Shown here: positions 51,751 through 60,726 of the stretch, in pieces
Layout of the letters: each line of letters opens with the position of its first letter
Position numbering within the stretch: the first letter of the stretch is position 1
DNA from: Gelatiniphilus marinus
GTDB lineage: Bacteria; Bacteroidota; Bacteroidia; Flavobacteriales; Flavobacteriaceae
Reading direction: 5' to 3' (one strand)
Assembly: GCF_042678305.1 (NCBI RefSeq)
Contig: NZ_JBHUDT010000003.1
Length of the DNA stretch: 64,000 nucleotides
Notes under the pieces: generated by a model
Told to the model about the DNA's origin: nothing
Seen by the model: only the letters and a program-made list of their open reading frames with translations
Databases searched by the model: none
Made by a program: the position numbers and the translations under genes

Positions 51751-53204
51751 ATAAGCGGAGACCACAGCCTGCAATAAGATTCTTTTAATTTTTCTAAATT
51801 TGAGCGTTTTAAATACGTGTTGTAATTTACCTCATCACTATTTTCCATATCTTCTAAAAAGTGCTTTTTTATGATTTTGCTTTGTGTTTCATCATAAATT
51901 AATGAATTAATTTCAAAGTTTATATTAAAGCTACGATAGTCCATATTTGATGTACCAACGGTAGAAAATATATCGTCAACCACCATGGTTTTCGCATGAA
52001 TAAAACCCTTGTTGTATTTATACACTTTAATACCGGCTTTTAATAAGGCGTCCAAGTACGAGTTTGAGGCGTGCTTAACAATCCAAGAGTCTGATTTTTT
52101 GGGAATGATTAATCTCACATCAATACCACTTTTGGCAGCTATTTGCAAAGCGGTTATTATTTGCTCATTAGGCACAAAATAAGGTGTTGTAATATAAACA
52201 TAGTCGTTGGCAGTAACTATGGCTGTAAAAACAACTTCCATAATATTTGCCCAATCGGTATCTGGTCCACTCGCGGCAATTTGTAATGCTAGGTTGTTAT
52301 TTTCTATTTTAACCTCTGGAAAAAACGTTTTATAAACTGCCAATTTCTCATCCGAAACAAAATCCCAAGTGGACAAAAAATGGATTTGCAATGATTTCAC
52401 GGCTTCACCTTCGATACGCAAATGGGTGTCGCGCCAAAAACAGCCACTGTCGTTTTCGTTAAGATATTCGTCTGCAATATTAATACCACCAACATAACCA
52501 ATTTTACCATCTATAACAGCTATTTTCCGATGGTTTCGGTAATTCATTTTTCCTGTGAATTTGGAAAAAAGAACGGGCATAAACGGATGGTGCTTTACAC
52601 CAGAATTAGAAAGTTTTAGTTTCATTTGGGTTGATATGCTACTACCAACATCGTCGTAAATCAATCTCACTTTCAAGCCTGCTTTAGCTTTTTCGCAAAG
52701 CATATTTAATACTTCCGTTCCAATATCATCATCTTTAACAATATAATATTCTAGATGGATATGATGTTCGGCTTTTTTTAAATCGTTTAAAAGATGCTTA
52801 AATTTAACATCGCCATTTTTAAGTATTGTAATCTTATTTTTTAAAGTTAAAGGCTCCTCATCACTTTCATAAAGGAACTTGACAAGTTTTACTTTATCGT
52901 TTAAATAGTGGTCTGCTTTTTTAATTTCCGCTTTGCTAAACTCTAATTCCTTATTGATGGATTTTATTACACTTTTATTTAGAATATGTTTTCTGCTAAA
53001 AATTTTATTTTTCCGATATTCTTGTCCAAAAAGATAATAAACCAGCAAGCCCAAAAACGGGAAGAAAACCAAAACGATAATATAAGATAGCGTTTTGGTT
53101 GGATTTATGCGTTTAAAAAAAATGGTAATTACAGCAGATATAGCTAAAATATAATTGACTGTAATGAGTAAATACCAAATGTTTTCTTTTATAAAATCGA
53201 GCAT
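51747..53204 (-). CDS. cls: Cardiolipin synthase
   Basis: 485-residue membrane phospholipase-D-family enzyme that condenses phosphatidylglycerol to cardiolipin. Two N-terminal helices (~10-28, ~37-58; PLDc_N domain) precede two HKD motifs: NHRKIAVIDGKIGYVGG (~221) and IHAKTMVVDDIFSTVGTSNMD (~402). The length is usual for ClsA. The start abuts the upstream lytic transglycosylase gene (stop at 53205), so they form one transcription unit. Confidence 0.93.
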   Translation of the reverse strand: MLDFIKENIWYLLITVNYILAISAVITIFFKRINPTKTLSYIIVLVFFPFLGLLVYYLFGQEYRKNKIFSRKHILNKSVIKSINKELEFSKAEIKKADHYLNDKVKLVKFLYESDEEPLTLKNKITILKNGDVKFKHLLNDLKKAEHHIHLEYYIVKDDDIGTEVLNMLCEKAKAGLKVRLIYDDVGSSISTQMKLKLSNSGVKHHPFMPVLFSKFTGKMNYRNHRKIAVIDGKIGYVGGINIADEYLNENDSGCFWRDTHLRIEGEAVKSLQIHFLSTWDFVSDEKLAVYKTFFPEVKIENNNLALQIAASGPDTDWANIMEVVFTAIVTANDYVYITTPYFVPNEQIITALQIAAKSGIDVRLIIPKKSDSWIVKHASNSYLDALLKAGIKVYKYNKGFIHAKTMVVDDIFSTVGTSNMDYRSFNINFEINSLIYDETQSKIIKKHFLEDMENSDEVNYNTYLKRSNLEKLKESYCRLWSPLI

Positions 53205-54134
53205 TTAAGGACCAGTCTGGTAAAAGCCGGCTTCAGGAATATCAATGAGGTAAAATTTTCTGCTTTTATTGTTCAAATGTGGCTCGCGTAACCAAGGGTT
53301 ATGCAGTTTAAGTATTTTGTAATTAATGCCAAAGCCTTGGGCAAACTTAGCAAAATTGGTAACTGCCGTATCAACTTCTACTTTGTAGGTTGGTATATTT
53401 TTGTACAAATCTTTTTCTCTAAAATTAAATCCGTATTTATCTGGATGGGATAAAATTTCTTTTAAAGCTACAATTCTAAAAAGGTAACGCCCGGTTTCTT
53501 CGCCCAATAGTAAATCGTAATAATCATTAACGTTTTGTGCTTTTAAACGCCTAGAAATACCAGCGATTCCACCATTATATGCAGCGGCAGCCAGTGTCCA
53601 AGAGCCTAATTTTTCTTTAGATTTTTTTAAATATTTACAGGCTACCTCGGTGGCTTTTTCTAAGTTATACCGCTCGTCAACATTCGTGTTAATTTCTAGT
53701 CCGTTTTCTCTTCCTGTGGCTTTCATAATTTGCCAAACGCCACGTGCTCCTGCTGGCGATACGGCATTTGTTAATCCACTTTCAATAACTGCTAAGTATT
53801 TAAAATCGTCTGGAACACCATTTTTGGCCAAAATAGGCTCTATTATGGGGAAGTATTTTTTGGCGCGTTTAAACATTAATAAACCGTTAGACTGCCAATA
53901 GGTATTAACTAGCAACTCCCTGTCCATGCGCTCTAGAATATCTGGATTTTGCAAGGGCACGGGCTCGCCGGCAAAATTCAAATCATCTGGCACTTGAAGT
54001 GCATACACATTATAATCGTTTATTAGTTTGGTTTCAAAATTTTCGTCTGTTGGAGCATCTTGCAGGGCGTAAATAAATAATCCGCATAAACTTAATAATC
54101 CTACAAACGCTAAGGTTTTCTGTATAATCTTCAT
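53205..54134 (-). CDS. Lytic transglycosylase (MltD-like SLT domain)
   Basis: 309 residues: signal peptide (KTLAFVGLLSLCGLFIYALQDA), then an SLT domain at ~95-235 with the catalytic Glu in AVIESGLTNAVSPAGARGVWQIM (~118) and the family motif AAAYNGG. LysM repeats of true MltD are absent. It cuts glycan strands in the periplasm, forming 1,6-anhydroMurNAc ends; products can be recycled through Mpl-type enzymes such as the one at 46295. It is directly followed by cls. Confidence 0.9.
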   Translation of the reverse strand: MKIIQKTLAFVGLLSLCGLFIYALQDAPTDENFETKLINDYNVYALQVPDDLNFAGEPVPLQNPDILERMDRELLVNTYWQSNGLLMFKRAKKYFPIIEPILAKNGVPDDFKYLAVIESGLTNAVSPAGARGVWQIMKATGRENGLEINTNVDERYNLEKATEVACKYLKKSKEKLGSWTLAAAAYNGGIAGISRRLKAQNVNDYYDLLLGEETGRYLFRIVALKEILSHPDKYGFNFREKDLYKNIPTYKVEVDTAVTNFAKFAQGFGINYKILKLHNPWLREPHLNNKSRKFYLIDIPEAGFYQTGP

Positions 54135-54170
54135 TTTTAAAAAGTTTTTCTAAAGGTAAAAAAAATTTGA

Positions 54171-54836
54171 TTAGCTTTCTAAAATAAGGCGTGGCAAATT
54201 TTCGTTAAACCATTTGTATTTATTAATAATCATTATATGCGTACCGCCTTTTACGACAATGCAATTAGCGATATTTTTAATGGGGAATACAGCATCGTTA
54301 TCGCCATGGATATGTATTATATTTGGGTCATGATTCTCTTGGTTCCAGCACAGCATATTTTTAATGGCCCAACTTAAATACGTACTGTTATTAACCGATA
54401 AATATTTTTTATACAGCTCTAATCGTTTTGTAACATTGCCACCAAATGCGAGTTTATAAAAAATATCTATATGGCTGGCAAGCTGTGTTGGTATTAACTT
54501 ATAAGCTTTTGTTGCTTTGGTAATAAGCATGCGTTTTGGCAACTCGTGCATCGATTTTACACTAGATACAATAATGAGTTTTTTAACCTTGATATGTTTA
54601 CTAATTTCTTGCGCCAATACACCTCCAAAAGATACGCCGAGCAATACTATATTATTGTGTTCAATACCCTTTGAAAATCGCCAAGCATAGTCGTTTAACG
54701 ATTCGTTTTCTAAAGGGATTATCCATTCTAATTTATGAATTTCAAACCGGTTTTCTGGCAGTTTAATATGCTCGAAAATTTTGGGGCTTGCAGCCATTCC
54801 CGGCATAAAATATACAGGTATTAGCTCTTGATTCAT
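54171..54836 (-). CDS. Alpha/beta hydrolase
   Basis: 221 residues with an alpha/beta-hydrolase pattern: PVYFMPGMAASPKIFEHI near the N-terminus, nucleophile elbow GVSFGG (~68), KLIIVSSVKS, then IHGDNDAVFPI (acid) and GGTHIMI (His). No signal peptide. The substrate is not evident. It lies 37 bp upstream of the transglycosylase start, same strand, possibly the first gene of that unit. Confidence 0.82.
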   Translation of the reverse strand: MNQELIPVYFMPGMAASPKIFEHIKLPENRFEIHKLEWIIPLENESLNDYAWRFSKGIEHNNIVLLGVSFGGVLAQEISKHIKVKKLIIVSSVKSMHELPKRMLITKATKAYKLIPTQLASHIDIFYKLAFGGNVTKRLELYKKYLSVNNSTYLSWAIKNMLCWNQENHDPNIIHIHGDNDAVFPIKNIANCIVVKGGTHIMIINKYKWFNENLPRLILES

Positions 54837-54859
54837 AAGGTTTTAACTTTAATATTTGT

Positions 54860-54888
54860 TGAGGGTAACGTTTTTTTTCGTATTTTTG
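54860..54888 (+). promoter_or_regulatory. Promoter (TTG-N19-TATTTTTG) for the GNAT-like gene
   Basis: TTG at 54859-54861 and TATTTTTG at 54881-54888 are 19 bp apart; the gene starts 65 bp further on at 54953. Confidence 0.65.
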
Positions 54889-54952
54889 CACAAAGTTATA
54901 AAATAGTGCTTGCTATTTTACGAATTCCTTAAGAAATAAAATAAAATTCATC

Positions 54953-55249
54953 ATGGTTGAAACTGCAGAATTAATTGACAATGAGTTTTTGCGTCAATAT
55001 GAAATTAAAATTGATGACCATTTAGCTAAAATTGAATATTCCTTACAAGAACGAAAGATTTTTTTAACCAAGCTTATTATTCCTGAAGGCATAAAAGACG
55101 ACAACTTTAAAAAAGAATTTTTGGCGCTTGTTTTTGAGCAGATCCAAGAACGCAATTTAAGCGTGGTGCCTACAAGCCCAGAAATTGCAAAGTTTGTGAG
55201 GGGCAACAGAAAATACAAACGCATGCTGCCTGTTGGCGTTAGGATATGA
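54953..55249 (+). CDS. Small GNAT-like acetyltransferase-fold protein (YjdJ type)
   Basis: 98 residues. FLRQYEIKIDDHLAKIEYSLQERKIFLTKLIIPEG, then KEFLALVFEQIQERNLSVVPTSPEIAKFVRGNRKYKRML matches the minimal GNAT-fold group resembling YjdJ/YidJ, in which only the core acetyl-CoA fold is kept. Substrate unknown. It has its own promoter and ends at a bidirectional terminator shared with mtaB. Confidence 0.8.
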   Translation: MVETAELIDNEFLRQYEIKIDDHLAKIEYSLQERKIFLTKLIIPEGIKDDNFKKEFLALVFEQIQERNLSVVPTSPEIAKFVRGNRKYKRMLPVGVRI

Positions 55250-55266
55250 GAAGTTAGTAAAAATAT

Positions 55267-55299
55267 AAAATCTGAAGTTTAGGCTTCAGATTTTTTTTT
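55267..55299. terminator. Bidirectional terminator
   Basis: AAAATCTGAAG-tttagg-CTTCAGATTTTTTTTT between the convergent GNAT-like gene (55249) and mtaB (55298). Confidence 0.85.
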
Positions 55300-56623
55300 A
55301 TATTGCAAGTTCTTTTTTAAAATCGAACCTTACCAAACCGTCTTCATCAATTTTAGTTAGCTCTACCTCGTGCAACGTATTTACCAATTGTGGGTTCCAA
55401 GGTGTTTTTACTTTTACATAATTTTCGGTAAAACCATAAATATAACCTGCTTTGTTTTCGCTTTCAAACAACACTTTTCTGTTGCTTCCCAATTGGCTTT
55501 CGTAAAAGGCTCGACGCATTTTAACCGATAAACCCCGTAGCATTTTACTGCGCTTGTTTCTTACATTCGTGGGTACAACGCCTTCCATTTGCACAGCTTC
55601 GGTATTATCGCGTTCAGAGTAAGTAAACACATGTAAATAAGAGATATTCAAAGTGCTTAAAAAATTATAGGTTTCTAAAAAATGTGTGTCTGTTTCACCC
55701 GGAAAACCAACAATTACATCAACACCAATGCAAGCATGCGGCATCACTTCTTTAATTTTAGCTACGCGATCTACATAAAGTTCGCGCAAGTAACGGCGCT
55801 TCATTTTTTTAAGAATTTCGTTATGGCCAGATTGCAGCGGGATATGGAAATGTGGTACAAATGCCCTGGATTTTGAAACCAAATCGATGGTTTCGTTCTT
55901 TAATAGATTAGGTTCTATTGACGAAATTCGCAAACGCTCAATACCTTCAACTTTATCCAGCTCGGTAACTAAATCTAAAAAGGTATGTTCGTGCTTTTTA
56001 TTGCCAAATTCGCCTTTGCCGTAATCGCCAATGTTTACCCCTGTTAAAACAATTTCCTTTATGTTTTGTTTGGCTATGTCTTTGGCATTTTTTAAAACAT
56101 TTTCCAAAGCATCGCTTCGCGAAATACCACGGGCTAAAGGTATGGTACAGTAGGTGCATTTGTAGTCGCAACCGTCCTGCACTTTTAAAAAGGCACGTGT
56201 TCTGTCGCCTATTGAATAACTGCCCACGTAAAAATCGGCATCTTCAATTTCGCAAGAGTGTACTTCGCCAAAATCGTTTTTAGACAAATCGTTTAGGTAG
56301 TCTGTAATCTTGAATTTCTCGGTCGCTCCAAGCACCAAATCCACACCATTAACATCGGCCAATTCTTGCGGTTTAAGTTGGGCATAACAGCCTACGGCAG
56401 CGACAAAGGCCTTTGGGTTTGCCTTTTGCGCTTGTTTTACAATGGTTTTAAAACGCTTGTCTGCATTTTCGGTAACCGAACAGGTGTTGATAACATATAT
56501 ATCTGCCGGTTCGGAAAAATCGACACGACAGAAACCTTCATCGTTAAAGTTTCTTGCAATAGTTGATGTTTCAGAAAAATTGAGTTTACAACCCAAGGTG
56601 TAAAATGCGACTTTCTTTTCCAT
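55298..56623 (-). CDS. mtaB: tRNA t6A37 methylthiotransferase MtaB
   Basis: 441-residue radical-SAM enzyme converting t6A to ms2t6A at tRNA position 37. Order: N-terminal UPF0004 domain with three Cys (TLGCKLN, NTCSV, VGCYAQ), radical SAM CX3CX2C in DGCDYKCTYCTIPLARG (~150), GVNIGDYG, HFHIPLQSGHNEILKKMKR, and a C-terminal TRAM-like segment. The sequence is of MtaB type rather than MiaB, from CKLN/ETSTI and the length. A -7-like TAAATTTG lies on - at 56696-56689. Confidence 0.92.
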   Translation of the reverse strand: MEKKVAFYTLGCKLNFSETSTIARNFNDEGFCRVDFSEPADIYVINTCSVTENADKRFKTIVKQAQKANPKAFVAAVGCYAQLKPQELADVNGVDLVLGATEKFKITDYLNDLSKNDFGEVHSCEIEDADFYVGSYSIGDRTRAFLKVQDGCDYKCTYCTIPLARGISRSDALENVLKNAKDIAKQNIKEIVLTGVNIGDYGKGEFGNKKHEHTFLDLVTELDKVEGIERLRISSIEPNLLKNETIDLVSKSRAFVPHFHIPLQSGHNEILKKMKRRYLRELYVDRVAKIKEVMPHACIGVDVIVGFPGETDTHFLETYNFLSTLNISYLHVFTYSERDNTEAVQMEGVVPTNVRNKRSKMLRGLSVKMRRAFYESQLGSNRKVLFESENKAGYIYGFTENYVKVKTPWNPQLVNTLHEVELTKIDEDGLVRFDFKKELAI

Positions 56624-56762
56624 GTATTGGTTTGGATTTTTATGTAGATAAAAATCTTGTTGTTTAAGCGGTTTTTAATAAAAGACTGCAAATTTACAAT
56701 TAATATGTTATATGGTAAAATCTATTAAATTTAAGCTAACAAATAGGCTTATGGTTAGCAAA

Positions 56763-57485
56763 TTAACTGTCTTGTATTTGCGCCAGTTCAATTTCTTTTT
56801 CGTTAATAAGACCAAAGACTATGGCATATAGTCCGGACCCATAAAAAAGTGTGCTTAAAAACTCCTGCATGGGGAACATGCCTTTAAACAATTGTATTGC
56901 TTGCATGCCTTCGCTTACAGCATAAGCAAGCACACCTAGAAACACAAACTTAAAACTCTTTTTATTAAATGCAACTTGCCTTAAAAAAGCAAATTGGAGC
57001 ATAAGTAAAGAGGTAAAAAAAGATAGCAATGCAGGTACAAAAAAATCGTTTAGATGGTCGTAAAGAAACCAGGTCATAAAAACCGTATATATAAATAGAA
57101 CTGAAGTAAAAGGAATTAAACTTGAAACACTAAAATCCTTGCTATGTGAGAATTTAAAACTTAAAAACAATTTAGCTGCTGTAAAAAACAGAATGGTTAA
57201 GCCCAATAGAACTAAGCTATCACCTTTTAGAATGATAATTAAATCGCCTAAAAGAAACGACACTAATGCCCAAAATACCATTTTGTTTTTTTTATCGCTT
57301 TTATTAATTACATGGCAATAAAAATAGCACAGCAAAACTAAGGTTACCCATGGTTTAGACATAAACCGGTAAGGAAATTGAGAACAAAACAGCTTTACAA
57401 AAATATCGATAGATAACACGATAAAATAAAGCAATGCAAATTGTTTATGGTTAAAAAAAACACGTAGTATCATTCGATGGGGCAA
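56763..57485 (-). CDS. YhhN-family membrane protein
   Basis: 240 residues (a start at the second Met, 57473, is equally possible), with about seven or eight hydrophobic segments and the YhhN-type SKPWVTLVLLCYF motif in the first third and GDLIIILKG further on. Some YhhN members hydrolyse the vinyl-ether bond of lysoplasmalogens (TMEM86 relatives). Activity here is unproven. A single gene, with mtaB downstream. Confidence 0.72.
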   Translation of the reverse strand: MPHRMILRVFFNHKQFALLYFIVLSIDIFVKLFCSQFPYRFMSKPWVTLVLLCYFYCHVINKSDKKNKMVFWALVSFLLGDLIIILKGDSLVLLGLTILFFTAAKLFLSFKFSHSKDFSVSSLIPFTSVLFIYTVFMTWFLYDHLNDFFVPALLSFFTSLLMLQFAFLRQVAFNKKSFKFVFLGVLAYAVSEGMQAIQLFKGMFPMQEFLSTLFYGSGLYAIVFGLINEKEIELAQIQDS

Positions 57486-57658
57486 TAATTACAATCGGCA
57501 AAAGTAGCAAAAAAATCGTTTAAAAAATATTTTGTAATAAAAAACATAAAATAAAACAAAACATTGACTATACATTTAATAGGCTTTTAACAAATATAAA
57601 CCGATGACATTTTGGGTTATTACCGATGTACAGGTACAAACTTTTTAAACCTAAAAAA

Positions 57659-58195
57659 ATGATGTCTCTTAAAACTAAAATTTTAACACTATTGATATTA
57701 ATTTTATGTTTCTCTTGCAGCAAAAGCGATGAAACCGATAACGATAATACAATTGGGGATGCACTGGTAAATTTATCACTATCAAACGGCGATTTTAACG
57801 GCACTTATGCCTTTGAAAATTTCACCTTTAATTCTAATTCCTCAACACCTTACATAGGTACAATTGATTCTGGTGTTAATAAAAACACAGCCTCCATTAG
57901 CCTATTTTATTCTTTGGTTTTCGTAGATCTTGCCCAATTAAGCGAAAACAAAACGTTGAAATACAATAATGTTGAACTCTTTTTAAATATAAACGATGTA
58001 GGTTACCGAGGGTTTTCTGGAGGAGTTACCATTACACGCTTTAGATTGGCACCTCCTTCTTACGGGAAAAACATTTATGTTGTTGATGGCAACTTTAATC
58101 TTGAATGCACCAACGACAGCAGAACAAAAACTACCACAGCCACTGGAGAGTTTAAAAATATTTTAATTGAATGTACCGTGTGCACCGATAACTAA
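57659..58195 (+). CDS. Predicted lipoprotein, unknown function
   Basis: 178 residues from the first of two adjacent ATGs. KTKILTLLILILCFSCSKSDE is a lipoprotein signal. The mature part is beta-rich (LVNLSLSNGDFNGTYAFENFTFNS, GFSGGVTITRFRLAPPS, YVVDGNFNLECTN) and ends with a Cys pair (IECTVCTDN). No family recognised. It converges with the PD40 gene, 10 bp apart. Confidence 0.72.
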   Translation: MMSLKTKILTLLILILCFSCSKSDETDNDNTIGDALVNLSLSNGDFNGTYAFENFTFNSNSSTPYIGTIDSGVNKNTASISLFYSLVFVDLAQLSENKTLKYNNVELFLNINDVGYRGFSGGVTITRFRLAPPSYGKNIYVVDGNFNLECTNDSRTKTTTATGEFKNILIECTVCTDN

Positions 58196-58205
58196 AATTA
58201 ATTTT

Positions 58206-59117
58206 TTATTGTTTTAAAAAATAATAAACATCATCATCGCCTTTTCCATTATTTCTTTTGGAAGAAAAATAACCGGTTTTGTTTTGTGCATCTATTATAA
58301 AAGAAAAATCGTCTTTACCACTATTAATAGGTTTAGGCATTTTTTCAGCTTTTAAAAATGTACCATCAGCATTCATTTTGCTTTTGTAAATATCGAATCC
58401 GCCATAGCCATTGGGTCTGTTTGATGCAAAATACAAGGTATCATCAGCACTTATAAACGGAAACATTTCCCTGCTATACGAGTTTACTTTACCGCCCAGG
58501 TTTTTGGGTTGGGCATATTTACCGTTTTCTAAAACATCAACTTTAAAAATGTCCGACCCGCCTTTGGTGGTTTCTTTGCCACCGCGAATATTTGCAATAA
58601 AATAAAGGGTTTTTCCGTCTTTACTTAAACAAGGATGCCCATACGAGAACTTGGGCTTGCAAAACGGCAAGACTTTAAAATTTGTAAAGCCCAAACCTGC
58701 TTTATATTCGCCTACTTTAATATGAAAATTGGTGGCTTTAAAATTACCTTTAGGTTTATCTTTATTATTATAATTCGTGGTTAAATACAGTTGTTTTCCA
58801 TCAGGGGTCATGGTTGCGCTTGTAATATGAGAAATGCCATATTTAGTATCAATAATAATTGGTTTTGGGTTAATTATTTGTCCGTTTTCAGCTAATTTTC
58901 CTTCATAAATTGTTAATATGGGTTGTCCTGCAACCTTTTTTGCTTTCCCTTTTTTTGTTAAAAGGTACGATGTGAAAACGATTTTATTATCGTTTGCATA
59001 CATTAATCCGAAATGGGGAAATTGATTGTTTATTTTTAAATTGGTAATCTTATAGTTTTCATTTTGAGAAAACCCAAAGCATCCAATAAACAAGATAAGA
59101 AAGCAAGACAAGTTCAT
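58206..59117 (-). CDS. Secreted PD40 beta-propeller protein (no OmpA domain)
   Basis: 303 residues: signal peptide MNLSCFLILFIGCFGFSQN, then WD40-like/PD40 repeats (SATMTPDGKQLYLTTNY, HPCLSKDGKTLYFIANIRGGKETTKGGSDIFKVD, MFPFISADDTLYFASNRPNGYGGFDIYKSKM, DDFSFIIDAQNKTGYFSSKRNNGKGDDDVYYF). In Bacteroidota such propellers usually precede an OmpA peptidoglycan-binding domain and TPRs; here the protein ends after the propeller with a normal stop. Confidence 0.82.
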   Translation of the reverse strand: MNLSCFLILFIGCFGFSQNENYKITNLKINNQFPHFGLMYANDNKIVFTSYLLTKKGKAKKVAGQPILTIYEGKLAENGQIINPKPIIIDTKYGISHITSATMTPDGKQLYLTTNYNNKDKPKGNFKATNFHIKVGEYKAGLGFTNFKVLPFCKPKFSYGHPCLSKDGKTLYFIANIRGGKETTKGGSDIFKVDVLENGKYAQPKNLGGKVNSYSREMFPFISADDTLYFASNRPNGYGGFDIYKSKMNADGTFLKAEKMPKPINSGKDDFSFIIDAQNKTGYFSSKRNNGKGDDDVYYFLKQ

Positions 59118-59186
59118 TTACAAAAAAAAAGAAAAACGTTTAAAAACAAAACTGAATATCAGTAATCATGCATATTGATATTTTTG

Positions 59187-59250
59187 TTGTTCAGAACGAA
59201 GTGAAGAATCTTTAATAATCAAAGGGATTCCTCGTTTGCTCGGAATGACA
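59187..59250 (+). repeat. TGTCATT-family element, third copy
   Basis: GTTCAGAACGAAGTGAAGAATCT on the left and GGGATTCCTCG...CTCGGAATGACA on the right, the two-armed layout of 5010-5120. It lies between the PD40 and GlmU-like genes (258-bp gap, otherwise AT-rich). Confidence 0.6.
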
Positions 59251-59375
59251 AAATCATTGAATTTTTTAAATTTATGACAAATTACGGGCAATCAAAAAAA
59301 ACAAATATAATATTTTGATTTTAAACCTTTTTACGCTTGTTTGGCAACAATCGCTACTTAAAAAGTATTTGTAAA

Positions 59376-60551
59376 TTAATTTTTTCTGTATTTTTTTGTT
59401 TCTTCGAATATATGTTCAAAAATAGCTTCGTCTTTTTTAGAGAATTCTAATTTTTTTCTGCTTAAAACAACTTTAGCGACTTCAACAGCTTTGGGCAACA
59501 AATAAGTTGTAAAGCCTGCACTTCCGCCCCAACTAAAACTGGGGATAAAATTTCTTGGGAAACCGCTACCGTAAACATTGGCATTTACGCCAACAACGGT
59601 TCCTGTGTTAAACATGGTATTAATACCACATTTGCTATGATCGCCCATCATTAGGCCACAAAACTGCAATCCTGTTTTTGCAAAACCTTCGGTTTCATAA
59701 TTCCATAAACGTACTTCGGCATAGTTGTTTTTAAGGTTGGAGTTATTGGTATCGGCACCTAAATTACACCACTCGCCCACCACCGAGTTACCTAAGTACC
59801 CCTCGTGCCCTTTGTTGGAGTTTTGGAAAATTACCGAGTTTTTAATCTCTCCGCCAACTCTACTGCAAGGTCCAATTGTAGTTGGCCCATAAATTTTTGT
59901 GCCCAATTTTATTGCTGCTCTATCGCCTAGCGCCAATGGCCCGCGAATAAGCGCACCTTCCATAACCACGGCGTCTTTTCCTATATATATTGGGCCAAGG
60001 CTTGCATTAAGTGTGGCGTATTCTAAGGTTGCGCCAGCTTCAATAAAAACATGTTCTGGGGCAATAACATTATTTGTGGGCGAGATAGGTTGCGATTTTC
60101 TGTTTTTAGTAATTAGGTTAAAATCTTCTTTAATTGCCTCGCCGTTTTTAGAGAAAATATCCCAGGTATGTTCTACTTTTAAAACGGCTTCATTAATCTC
60201 TATAATTTCATAGGCGTCAAAATTTATATGGTCTTGGGTACTTTTTGTGTAAAAGGCCACAAGGTTTTCACCATCAAAAATGGCTTGATTTTCTTTTAGG
60301 TTCTCCACCAGCTTTACCAAGGTTTCTTTTGGCAGATAAGAGGCGTTTATCATAACATTCTCGTCCATTTCAACCATTGGGTACTTATCTGCTAAATAAT
60401 CTTCGGTTACCGTAGTAATGGTTGTGCCTAAATAGGTTTCCCACTTTTCTCGAATTGTTAAAATGCCAATTCTTATATCTGCTACCGGTCTTGTAAAGGT
60501 AAACGGCAATAAATTATTGCGCGAAGGCCCATCAAAAAGAATATAATTCAT
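59376..60551 (-). CDS. GlmU-like protein with left-handed beta-helix
   Basis: 391 residues. The C-terminal ~200 residues are hexapeptide repeats (APEHVFIEAGATLEYATLNASLGPIYIGKDAVVMEGALIRGPLALGDRAAIKLG; VGGEIKNSVIFQNSNKGHEGYLGNSVVGEWCNLGADTNNSNLKN) as in GlmU acyltransferases. The N-terminal ~150 residues begin MNYILFDGPSRNNLLPFTFTRP, where true pyrophosphorylases have LAAGxGTRM, so uridyltransferase activity is doubtful. The group is known in Bacteroidota as GlmU-family or putative sugar nucleotidyltransferase. Role in cell-envelope sugar synthesis is inferred. Confidence 0.82.
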   Translation of the reverse strand: MNYILFDGPSRNNLLPFTFTRPVADIRIGILTIREKWETYLGTTITTVTEDYLADKYPMVEMDENVMINASYLPKETLVKLVENLKENQAIFDGENLVAFYTKSTQDHINFDAYEIIEINEAVLKVEHTWDIFSKNGEAIKEDFNLITKNRKSQPISPTNNVIAPEHVFIEAGATLEYATLNASLGPIYIGKDAVVMEGALIRGPLALGDRAAIKLGTKIYGPTTIGPCSRVGGEIKNSVIFQNSNKGHEGYLGNSVVGEWCNLGADTNNSNLKNNYAEVRLWNYETEGFAKTGLQFCGLMMGDHSKCGINTMFNTGTVVGVNANVYGSGFPRNFIPSFSWGGSAGFTTYLLPKAVEVAKVVLSRKKLEFSKKDEAIFEHIFEETKKYRKN

Positions 60552-60572
60552 TTTTATAGTATTTGCTTAGGC

Positions 60573-60580
60573 CAAATATA
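60573..60580 (-). promoter_or_regulatory. -7 box for the GlmU-like gene
   Basis: TATATTTG on the - strand, 21 bp before the ATG; no good -33. Two palindromes lie further upstream: TGTGTTC-ga-GAACACA (60637-60652) and the perfect TTTTGTGCACAAAA (60654-60667), candidate operator sites. Confidence 0.45.
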
Positions 60581-60661
60581 AACATTACATTAAGTAATTG
60601 TGCTTCATTTTACCTAGTAAAACGGCTAGTTATCGTTGTGTTCGAGAACACACTTTTGTGC

Positions 60662-60699
60662 ACAAAAAAAAGCCTTTCGGTAATTTCCCGAAAGGCTTT
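60662..60699 (-). terminator. Terminator after rpmE
   Basis: AAAGCCTTTCGGG-aaatta-CCGAAAGGCTTTTTTT on the - strand: 12-bp G/C-rich stem and T-run, 28 bp after the rpmE stop. Confidence 0.85.
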
Positions 60700-60726
60700 G
60701 GTAGAATATAATAGGTTTACCTAAAC

